In this document: piece by piece, positions 1 to 6,702 of the stretch
Position numbering within the stretch: position 1 is the first letter of the stretch
How the letters are laid out: each line of letters begins with the position of its first letter
Assembly (NCBI GenBank): GCA_964489735.1
Contig: CAZBAL010000035.1
Location: 1-15,387 of the forward strand
Length of the DNA: 15,387 nt
Direction: 5' to 3'
DNA from: Andreesenia sp964489735
GTDB taxonomy: Bacteria > Bacillota > Clostridia > Tissierellales > Gottschalkiaceae
Made by a program: the position numbers and the translations under genes
Notes under the pieces: generated by a model
The model's input: the letters and a program-made list of their open reading frames with translations, nothing else
Databases searched by the model: none
What the model was told of the DNA's origin: nothing

Positions 1-41
1 ATAGCAATTAACAACAGAATCGCTAAAACTCTTTTCTTCAT
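1..41 (-). CDS. Start of a secreted or membrane-anchored protein gene (partial)
   Basis: Only the first 13 codons are inside the window; they read MKKRVLAILLLIA. Two lysines and an arginine followed by an unbroken run of aliphatic residues is the n- and h-region of a signal peptide or lipoprotein leader. An excellent ribosome binding site (AAGGAGG, 9 nt before the ATG) supports a genuine start. The gene follows the fdhD end of a formate dehydrogenase/molybdenum cofactor operon, so a molybdate- or tungstate-binding ABC transporter lipoprotein (ModA, TupA or WtpA type) is the most attractive guess. That is inference from context only, because nothing diagnostic of the mature protein is visible. 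Confidence 0.72.
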   Translation of the reverse strand, partial: MKKRVLAILLLIA

Positions 42-78
42 AGAAAAAAACCTCCTTAATTTTTTAGTACTATTTGTC

Positions 79-88
79 ATATATACCC
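79..88 (-). promoter_or_regulatory. GGGTATATAT motif, copy near the partial secreted-protein gene
   Basis: The 10-mer GGGTATATAT on the minus strand ends 37 nt before the ATG at 41, a normal position for a -10 region or an operator over it. TGCTAAT stands directly upstream. The same 10-mer is found at 175-166 and 5517-5508, all non-coding. Whether it is a promoter element or a regulator site cannot be decided from sequence. Confidence 0.4.
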
Positions 89-132
89 ATTAGCACATCA
101 ATAAAACTGAATAAAATAAAACAGAGTAGAAC

Positions 133-190
133 AAAAAAACCTTCCCACTAAAAATAGTGTATCGGATATATACCCTTCTTAGCAGGAAGG
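133..190 (-). terminator. Probable intrinsic terminator after fdhD, with a competing hairpin
   Basis: On the minus strand CCTTCC (190-185) can pair with GGAAGG (145-140), directly followed by seven T residues (139-133). A second hairpin CACTA/TAGTG (159-155 with 150-146, loop TTTT) lies inside and shortens the large loop. The same CCTTC can instead pair with the nearer GAAGG (178-174, 7-nt loop), which would break the terminator stem. The simple reading is a terminator for the fdhF-fdhD transcript; the alternative pairing leaves room for attenuation of the downstream gene. Pairings were found by eye, without energy calculation. Confidence 0.5.
166..175 (-). promoter_or_regulatory. GGGTATATAT motif, copy just downstream of fdhD
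   Basis: Second exact copy of the 10-mer, 22 nt past the fdhD stop and inside the loop of the putative terminator. It is preceded by TGCTAAGAA, resembling the TGCTAAT before the copy at 88-79. On the plus strand its flank reads ATCGGATATATA, which resembles, with one extra base, the ATCGCTATATA arm of E. coli ModE sites. That resemblance is only suggestive. Confidence 0.4.
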
Positions 191-197
191 CAAAACA

Positions 198-995
198 TTA
201 AATATATCTGTCTATATTAGTATAGACGTTCATTTTTAATCCCCTTGCAAAGCCCACAACAGTTATATTTAAATCTTCTGCTATCTTTATAGCGAGTTCT
301 GTTGGAGCCGATTTTGAGACTACTGCCGGAATTCCTCGTTTAGCTATTTTTATCATTATCTCTGATGAAATTCTACCTGTTGTGAGTACTATCTTGTCCT
401 GAAGCGGCATATCTTTCATAACTGCCTGACCGATTATCTTATCAAGCGCATTATGTCTTCCGATATCATCTCCAAAAGTCAGTATCTCTTTTCCATCAGA
501 TAACGCACAGCTATGTACTCCTCCTGTTTGTAAAAACATATCTGAGTATTTATAGAACTTCCTAACAAGGTCTCTTATTTCATCCAGATTCATCTTGAAG
601 TCCGGATTAACTTTTTTCGATTTAAATGAGTCTACAACACTGTAGAAAACTGTTCCTTTTCCACAACCTGAAGTTAAAGTTCTCTTACCATAGAGTTTTT
701 CCATTAGATTGGTCTTTTTGACCGTATCTACATAACCTACACCTTTTTCTTTATCTATCTCAATCTTTTCGATATCCTCTTTTTTATCTACTAGGCCTTC
801 AGATACTAAGAAACCAACTATCAGGTATTCAAGCAGACTCTGAGTGCAGAGAAGAGTTATAAACTCTTTTCCATTGAGAAAAATTGTAAATGGATATTCA
901 GTTATTATACTGTCATCTTCCACAGTAAGCTCACTATTCCTGTACTTGAGAACTTCTCTAGTTATCATTCCATCCATTTTTTCTGTCTCTTCCAT
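198..995 (-). CDS. fdhD: FdhD, formate dehydrogenase sulfurtransferase
   Basis: FdhD binds the bis-MGD cofactor and passes it sulfur taken from IscS-type desulfurases, which formate dehydrogenase needs for activity. The 265-residue length is normal. Family motifs are clear: SGCGKG with Cys111, TGGVHSCAL (about 157-164), DIGRHNALDK (177-186) and TTGRISSEIM (205-214). The E. coli enzyme has a Cys-x-x-Cys here; only one cysteine is present, at the place of the catalytic one. The start is the ATG preceded by GGGGGAT; it lies 38 nt inside the end of mobA, so the two genes are probably translationally coupled. It is the last gene of the fdhF maturation operon before a probable terminator. Confidence 0.95.
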   Translation of the reverse strand: MEETEKMDGMITREVLKYRNSELTVEDDSIITEYPFTIFLNGKEFITLLCTQSLLEYLIVGFLVSEGLVDKKEDIEKIEIDKEKGVGYVDTVKKTNLMEKLYGKRTLTSGCGKGTVFYSVVDSFKSKKVNPDFKMNLDEIRDLVRKFYKYSDMFLQTGGVHSCALSDGKEILTFGDDIGRHNALDKIIGQAVMKDMPLQDKIVLTTGRISSEIMIKIAKRGIPAVVSKSAPTELAIKIAEDLNITVVGFARGLKMNVYTNIDRYI

Positions 996-1635
996 CTTTT
1001 ATCCCCCTGCTTCTATACTCTTCTAGCTGTTCCTGTGTATTGAGATTTAAAAAAATATCTTCTTTATAGTCGCTAGTTATCTCAACTATACAAGATTTTG
1101 AACCATATACTAAATTTCGGATAGCGCGGTTATCATTTCCCAGCATATCTTCAATTCTAGGTATCAGTTTTTTTGAATAAAATCCATTAAATAGCTCCAG
1201 CTTACCGTCTCTGTCCGGAACACAGATTTCGATATCATCATCACATTCCGCTATCCTGGATTTCATAAATAAAATAAAATCTATATCCACTTCCGGCATA
1301 TCACATGCCAAGAAATAGACATATTCACTTTTGGACTTTTTAAGTGCAGCATGTATTCCACTTAAAGGTCCTCTTTGAAATATTATATCTTTGATAGTTA
1401 TTATGCTATTATCATCTTTATAGAATTCTGAATTGTTTGTTACTACTATGATTTCATTAAAAATATCCTTGAGTTTAGCGATATTTCTTTTTACTATGTT
1501 TTCTCCATTAAAACTTATCAACTGCTTATCAAAACCCATTCTGGAACTTTTTCCGCCAGCGAGAATGGCTACTGTTCCAAATCTGCTTGCTCTGTCAATT
1601 TTATCTGACTTGTTTACTTCATCCAAATTGTCCAA
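958..1635 (-). CDS. mobA: MobA, molybdenum cofactor guanylyltransferase
   Basis: MobA transfers GMP from GTP to Mo/W-molybdopterin, giving the guanine dinucleotide cofactor used by formate dehydrogenases. The nucleotidyltransferase signature LAGGKSSRMGFDK (about residues 25-37), GPLSGIHAAL and the metal-binding ACDMP (about 110-114) are intact. I place the start at a TTG because AGGTG sits 6 nt before it; a GTG three codons upstream (1644) is in frame but overlaps that same AGGTG and has no ribosome binding site of its own. Either start gives a roughly 20-residue N-terminal extension before the first strand. Length is 225 (or 228) residues. The end overlaps fdhD by 38 nt; the 75-nt gap to mogA shows no convincing promoter. 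Confidence 0.93.
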   Translation of the reverse strand: MDNLDEVNKSDKIDRASRFGTVAILAGGKSSRMGFDKQLISFNGENIVKRNIAKLKDIFNEIIVVTNNSEFYKDDNSIITIKDIIFQRGPLSGIHAALKKSKSEYVYFLACDMPEVDIDFILFMKSRIAECDDDIEICVPDRDGKLELFNGFYSKKLIPRIEDMLGNDNRAIRNLVYGSKSCIVEITSDYKEDIFLNLNTQEQLEEYRSRGIKDGRDRKNGWNDN

Positions 1636-1710
1636 ATAAATCACCTGCTAAATTTTCTGGTAATTCTTGACTTCTTTATAACTTTTATGCCAAAGAAAGG
1701 AATAATTCCA

Positions 1711-2202
1711 TTATCTAGCACAGTTCGATGCATTTTCTAACATAATATCCAGTCCATGGTCTACTGAATCTATTATATATTCCAGAGTTTCTCTAACCGC
1801 CTTATCACTACCCGGTAAGTTGATGATCAAGGTCTTGTTATTTCTGATTCCAGATACTGCTCTAGATAGCATCGCTCTGGGAGTTATCCCGAGGCTATAA
1901 TATCTCATAGCCTCAGAAATCCCAGGAGTAGGTCTATCTATTACTGCATTTGTGGCTTCTGGAGTGTTATCTCTTGGACTGAAACCAGTTCCTCCAGTAG
2001 TCAAAATCAGGTCTATATTCAGTTCATCCGACATAGATATCATCTCATTAGAAAGTGCATCTATATCATCCGGCAGAATAATCTGCTTTTCAACTGTATA
2101 TCCCTTTTTTTCAACTATCTCCCTGATAACTTTTCCGCTTATATCTTCTCTTTCTCCTTTTGAACCCTTATCACTTGCTGTTATAATACCTACTCTATAC
2201 AT
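1711..2202 (-). CDS. mogA: MogA/MoaB-type molybdopterin adenylyltransferase
   Basis: This 163-residue protein belongs to the family that adenylates molybdopterin before metal insertion by MoeA. The molybdopterin-binding signature is present: LTTGGTGFSPRDNTPEAT (residues 67-84), with the conserved Asp78, and NLPGS (128-132), followed by DHGLDIML. The ribosome binding site GGGGAGG lies within the last codons (Trp-Gly-Gly) of the ferritin-like gene, whose stop is only 4 nt before this ATG, so the two are almost certainly cotranscribed. MogA and MoaB cannot be separated by motif alone; the setting beside mobA and fdhD supports a cofactor role. No moeA is present in the window. Confidence 0.93.
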   Translation of the reverse strand: MYRVGIITASDKGSKGEREDISGKVIREIVEKKGYTVEKQIILPDDIDALSNEMISMSDELNIDLILTTGGTGFSPRDNTPEATNAVIDRPTPGISEAMRYYSLGITPRAMLSRAVSGIRNNKTLIINLPGSDKAVRETLEYIIDSVDHGLDIMLENASNCAR

Positions 2203-2206
2203 ATCT

Positions 2207-2719
2207 TTAGCCTCCCCAAGGAAGTGTTAAATATTCTCTTTTCATTCTATCGTATTCAGCCTTGAACAGCTTTTCATGTCCATCTTCCCAAGCTGCAAGC
2301 TTTTCAAGAAGTTTCTTTACTTCTGGATCTTCAACTTCTTCTGCTGATTCCTGATAGAACTCTTTGAAGTCTCTCTCTATAAGGTATGCCATACGAAGAA
2401 CAGTTAAATCAGGCACATTCGACTGCTCTAGAGTAGTGTCTATACTTTCTGACTGTCCTCTAAGTTCAAAGATAGATGACTCATCTCTATTTAAGAACTC
2501 TTCATTAGCTTCATACTCATCGCTTTCCTTATAGCTTTCTATTTCTTTTTCTATATACTTGAAATGCTCATATTCCGCTTCTGCTAGCTTTAAGAATAAT
2601 TCTTTAGTAGCTGGACTTTTGAATATTTCAGCTTTTTCCTTGAAAAAGTTATATCCATCTAACTCCATCTGTCTAGCAAATTCTAGTATTCTAAGCGTTC
2701 TGCTTCTCATTTCTGTCAT
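2207..2719 (-). CDS. Rubrerythrin-like ferritin-fold diiron protein
   Basis: The 170-residue protein is a four-helix ferritin-like domain with a complete rubrerythrin-type diiron ligand set: Glu19, Glu49-x-x-His52, Glu115 and Glu145-x-x-His148. There is no rubredoxin domain, so it is not a classical rubrerythrin. A charged, Glu-rich linker (about 62-100) joins the two helix pairs and the chain ends in LPWGG. Family members act as peroxidases or in iron handling. Its place between fdhF and mogA, 32 nt after fdhF with AAAGGGG before the ATG, suggests protection or iron supply for the oxygen-sensitive formate dehydrogenase. That role is inference; the exact reaction is unknown. Confidence 0.85.
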   Translation of the reverse strand: MTEMRSRTLRILEFARQMELDGYNFFKEKAEIFKSPATKELFLKLAEAEYEHFKYIEKEIESYKESDEYEANEEFLNRDESSIFELRGQSESIDTTLEQSNVPDLTVLRMAYLIERDFKEFYQESAEEVEDPEVKKLLEKLAAWEDGHEKLFKAEYDRMKREYLTLPWGG

Positions 2720-2751
2720 AAATATTACCCCTTTCAGATCAGTAATAATTT

Positions 2752-5436
2752 TTATACTATTTTCTCAATCCTTACTGCTGCAACTTTAAGTTCAGGTATC
2801 TTACAAATATCGTCTCTCTCTGTATTTGTAAGCATATTCGCTGCTCCTTCTGCGAAGTGGAATGGCATAAACACCACGTTCTTATTAACTATAGAAGTCA
2901 CTTTCGCTTTAGTAACCGCTTCACCACGTCTAGATTTTACTCTTACCATCTCACCATCTTCTATTCCTAAATCCTTAGCTACCGCTTCCGAAATTTCTAT
3001 GAATGATTCTGGAGATTTTTCGTTAAGCCCAGGAACCTTACCTGTCATAGTTCTAGTGTGATAATGATAAAGCACTCTTCCTGTAGTAAGAATATAAGGG
3101 AAATCTATATCCGTTATCTCAGCACTATCTCTGTGATCTGCTGGGAAGAACAGCCCTCTACCTCTTGCAACAGCTTCTTTATGAAGATAGTCTGTTCCAG
3201 GATGATCCTTACTTGGACATGGCCACTGTATTCCAGTTTCTTCTATTCTATCATAGCTTATACCTGCATACGATGGTGTTACTGAAGCTATCTCATCCAT
3301 TATCTGAGAAGGATGAGTATAATGCTTTTCATAACCAAATCTATTCATAAGCTCCATCAGAATTACCCAGTCTGCTTTTGCATTACCAATAGGCTCTATA
3401 GCTTTTCTTACTCTCTGAACTCTTCTCTCTGTATTCGAGAACGTTCCATCTTTCTCAGCAAATGAAGCTGCAGGAAGAATTACATCTGCAAGCTCTCCTG
3501 TTTCAGTCATGAATATATCCTGAACAACTAGAAGCTCAAGATTTTCAAGTGCATGCTTAACATGATTTATATCCGGATCAGAAACCATTGGATTCTCTCC
3601 GAATACATAAAGCATCTTGATATCTCCTATTCCTGCTCCTTCCATAATCTCTGACAGAGTAAGACCTATTTTTGTAGGAACTTTTGCTCCCCATGCTTCT
3701 TCAAACATGGCAGTAACCTCCGGTCTGTTAACCTTCTGGTATCCTGGAAGGTCAGCTGGAAGACAACCCATATCACAAGAACCCTGAACATTGTTCTGAC
3801 CTCTAAGTGGGTTTATTCCTCCCGAAGCGATTCCTATGTTTCCACATAGTAAAGCTAAGTTTGAAAGAGACATTACGTTGTAAGTTCCCATAGTATGCTG
3901 AGTTATACCCATAGCATAGAATATTCCTGCTTTAGGAGCTTCAGCATATATTTTTGCAGCTTTTATTATATCATCAGCATCTACACCGCATATTTCTGCA
4001 GCATATTCAGGCGTATAAGGTTTAACAAGCTCAACTAAGTCCTCATAGTCAGCTGTTCTAGCCTCTATAAACTCCTTATCTTCCCATTCATTTTCTATGA
4101 TGACATGCATCATTGAATTAACTAAAGCAAGGTTAGTACCTGGCTTTATCTGAAGAAATACATCAGCATATTCTGCCATTTCAATCTTTCTTGGATCGGC
4201 TACTACAAGCTTTGCTCCTCTTTCAATTGCCTGTTTCATATGAGCAGCTATTACCGGGTGATTCTCTGTAGTGTTTGATCCGATTATAAACATTGCATCA
4301 GTATCCAATATATCTTCGATACTGTTAGTCATAGCACCGCTTCCTAATGTAGTTGCAAGACCTGCAACTGTAGAAGCATGTCAGAGTCGCGCACAGTGAT
4401 CAATATTGTTCGTTCCCAATACTGCTCTGAACATCTTTTGGAATAGATAGTTGTCTTCATTAGTACATCTTGCTGAAGCAAATCCTCCAAGTGAGTCTGC
4501 ACCGTGCTTCTCCTTTATTTCATTAGTCTTATTCACTATAAATGCGTAAGCTTCTTCCCATGAAACCTCCACGAACTCTCCGTTTTTCTTTATGAGTGGA
4601 CTTGTAAGTCTCTCTGGACTATTGATAAATTTATATCCAAATTTACCTTTTACGCATAGAAGTCCGTTATTAGGACGCACATTTAATGGCTGAGCCCCTA
4701 TAACTTGTTCATCTTTTACAATAAGCTCAAGCTGACAGCCAACACCGCAGTATGAGCAAGTTGTTCTAACTCTTTTTTCTTCCCAATTTCTCGCTTTAGG
4801 AAGAGATCTGCTTTTCTTTGGAAGGAGTGCTCCTACCGGACAAACAGATACACAGTTTCCGCAAGAAACACAAGTAGATTTATTGATTCCCAGTTCGAAT
4901 GGAGTTCCAACTCGAGTATCAAAACCTCTATTGTTCAGCTCTATAGCTGATGTTCCCTGCAGTTCTTGACAAGTTCTTACACATTTTCCGCAAAGAATGC
5001 ATTTGCTTGGATTGTAGTAGTAGAACGGATTTGTCATATCTATTCTAAGTGATCTCTTTTCACCTTCATATGTTCCCCTAGATACACCATAATCATAACA
5101 GTAATCCTGAAGTTTACATTCTCCGGACTTATCACAAGTCAAACAATCGTATGGATGATTTGAGAATAAAAGATCCAGAATATCTTTTCTGGCCTTCATT
5201 ACTCTTTCATTGTGAGTTTCTACTTTAAGCCCTTCATATACTTCAAGAGAACAGGAAGTCATAAGATTATTCTTACCTTCTACATCTACAACACACAGTC
5301 TACATGCCGCATGTGGTTCAAGTCTATCATCATGACAAAGTGTCGGAATATCGATTCCTATATTCCTACACGCTTCTAATAATGTGATACCTTCTTCTAC
5401 CATGCACTCATTGCCGTTGATAACAATTTTAACCAT
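2752..5436 (-). CDS. fdhF: Selenocysteine-containing formate dehydrogenase catalytic subunit (UGA recoded at 4383-4381)
   Basis: It interconverts formate and CO2 at a bis-MGD molybdenum or tungsten centre. Read through the in-frame UGA as Sec352, the gene gives 894 residues in one unbroken frame; 16 codons lie between UGA and the next Met. The active-site context DHCARL-Sec-HASTVAGL is diagnostic. The N-terminus holds five cluster sites: [2Fe-2S] Cys34/45/48/62; His94/Cys98/101/107; two ferredoxin [4Fe-4S] sites (Cys146-156, Cys189-199); and the molybdopterin-family site Cys227/230/234/261 followed by Lys263. Arg545 in GINPLRGQN resembles the catalytic arginine, and TTGR (784-787) begins the C-terminal cofactor domain. 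The start has GAGGTG 7 nt upstream. Automated callers will split it into 351- and 526-residue pieces. It follows hylCBA after 246 nt containing a hairpin, so it may have its own promoter. Mo versus W cannot be told from sequence. Confidence 0.96.
4339..4383 (-). promoter_or_regulatory. Bacterial SECIS element for Sec352 of fdhF
   Basis: Directly after the UGA (4383-4381) the mRNA can form GUUGCA/UGCAAC (4368-4363 with 4357-4352) closed by the loop GGUCU (4362-4358). An outer helix pairs GCUUCU (4377-4372) with GGAAGC (4344-4339). The GGUCU loop and GUUGC stem match, as I recall it, the SelB-binding hairpin of E. coli fdhF, which also begins 11 nt after the UGA. It implies that SelB, SelA, SelD and tRNA-Sec are encoded elsewhere in this genome. 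Confidence 0.9.
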
Positions 5437-5507
5437 AGTATCACCTCAATTTTATAATTCTAGAATTCTGATTTTATATTAATTTTCCTCTTTTACCCCT
5501 ACCTATT

Positions 5508-5517
5508 ATATATACCC
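5508..5517 (-). promoter_or_regulatory. GGGTATATAT motif and possible promoter region upstream of fdhF
   Basis: Third exact copy of the 10-mer, 71 nt before the fdhF ATG; it runs into AAT and so contains TATAAT, a perfect -10 hexamer. No good -35 box is seen at 16-18 nt (only TTAAAA at 19). It could be the fdhF promoter, or an operator lying over it. Two further AGTATAT boxes lie upstream at 5545-5539 and 5565-5559. Confidence 0.45.
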
Positions 5518-5592
5518 CAAAACCTAGTATTTTAAGCTATATACTCTGATACGGTTCGATATACTTTAAAAAAATTAATGTTTCTATAAAAC

Positions 5593-5634
5593 CCAGAAAA
5601 CCTATCTTTTAATCAAAAAAGATAGGATTTCCAG
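5593..5634 (-). terminator. Hairpin between hylA and fdhF, possible terminator or attenuator
   Basis: A perfect 10-bp stem CCTATCTTTT/AAAAGATAGG (5626-5617 with 5610-5601, loop of 6) is extended after one mismatch by about seven further pairs, including wobbles. It is followed on the minus strand by only four T residues (5591-5588). It starts 49 nt after the hylA stop. The short T tract suggests a leaky terminator that would set the ratio of hylCBA to fdhF transcript, or an RNA-processing/stability hairpin. Confidence 0.55.
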
Positions 5635-5682
5635 TGTTCTTATATTAAATTACATAGTTTTCTTGATGTTTTTGCAATAAGA

Positions 5683-6612
5683 TTACTTCTTCTGCATAAG
5701 TTTAGCAAGAATATCTTCTAATCCTAGTGCTTCTTCCCAGCTTGCTTCAAGGAATTCACCATCTACCTTTTTATAAGGTTGATCTGGATTATCTAAGAAT
5801 GTGAACTCTGATGTCATTCTTCCTTTTAAACATAGAGGTCTTCCAACGATAGGTTTTTTCGCTCTTACAGCAACATTTTTTCCATCTTTAGAAAGAACTT
5901 CAAAGTGACAACCATACTCACAAACCTTACATTCAACTTCTTTAATATCTCCATCCCAAACTCTTGTTTTACCCATCATTCTTCTGTCTAGAAGAGCTCC
6001 AACTGGGCAAACTGTAACACATCTGTTACAAGATACACAAGTTGAGTTTTCTAATGTCATATCTGCATCTGCAGCTATCTTAGTATCAAATCCTCTATTT
6101 GCAAAAGTTAATACCTGTCTGTCAGATACTTCTGCACATGTTCTAACACATTTACCGCAAAGGATACATTTTGTGTCGTTTTTGATTATATAAGGACTTG
6201 AGTTGTCGAAAACTTTTCCTTTTTTTCTGTCACCGTCATGCTCTCTGAAAGTCACACCATATTTATATGCTGCGTTCTGAAGTAAACATTCCCCAGCTTT
6301 CTGACAAGTCAGACAGTCATTTGGATGATTATCTAGAAGTAATTGTAAAATATCTTTTCTTGCATTAACGATTTTTTCTGTTTCAGTATGAACAACCATT
6401 CCATCCTGAACTTCTATCGAACAAGATGTCTGTAATTTATTTACACCTTCAACCTCAACTATACAAAGTCTACATGCTGAAACTATTTCCAGTCCCGGCT
6501 CATAGCAAAGAGCTGGAATATCTATACCTACAGTAGCTGCTGCCTGAAGTATAGTATAATTCTCTGGCACTGTAACACTTCTGCCATCTATAGTAAGACT
6601 AACATTTCTCAT
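5683..6612 (-). CDS. hylA: HylA-type iron-sulfur subunit (NuoG N-terminus-like) of the formate dehydrogenase complex
   Basis: A 309-residue electron-transfer subunit with five predicted clusters: [2Fe-2S] Cys36/47/50/64; His96/Cys100/103/109; ferredoxin sites Cys149/152/155/159 and Cys192/195/198/202; and Cys228/231/235/261. The last set is the molybdopterin-oxidoreductase type, yet the chain stops about 45 residues later, after SWEEAL, with no molybdopterin domain. The layout matches the first 300 residues of FdhF next door almost site for site, so the two look like paralogues. AGGAGG precedes the ATG by 6 nt. It lies 90 nt after hylB. It probably carries electrons between HylB and FdhF. The name follows the C. 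acidurici hylCBA-fdhF2 order; NuoG-like or FdhB-like labels would also fit. Confidence 0.85.
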   Translation of the reverse strand: MRNVSLTIDGRSVTVPENYTILQAAATVGIDIPALCYEPGLEIVSACRLCIVEVEGVNKLQTSCSIEVQDGMVVHTETEKIVNARKDILQLLLDNHPNDCLTCQKAGECLLQNAAYKYGVTFREHDGDRKKGKVFDNSSPYIIKNDTKCILCGKCVRTCAEVSDRQVLTFANRGFDTKIAADADMTLENSTCVSCNRCVTVCPVGALLDRRMMGKTRVWDGDIKEVECKVCEYGCHFEVLSKDGKNVAVRAKKPIVGRPLCLKGRMTSEFTFLDNPDQPYKKVDGEFLEASWEEALGLEDILAKLMQKK

Positions 6613-6702
6613 TTTAAACCTCCTAAAATTATCTTTAGAACTTCACTGCTATCAAATCTAGAAATTTTGCCTCTTAAATTTCTTATTTATATTTTACCTG
6701 TA

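Noticed and set aside
42..197. Moco/Tuco or other riboswitch upstream of the partial gene
   Set aside because: The region is short, A+T-rich and lacks the multi-helix conserved core of those riboswitches; only simple hairpins are visible.
4381..5436. fdhF as a frameshifted/nonsense pseudogene or two separate genes
   Set aside because: The only interruption is a UGA exactly at the Sec position, the frame is the same on both sides, and a SECIS hairpin follows. No ribosome binding site precedes the Met at 4332.
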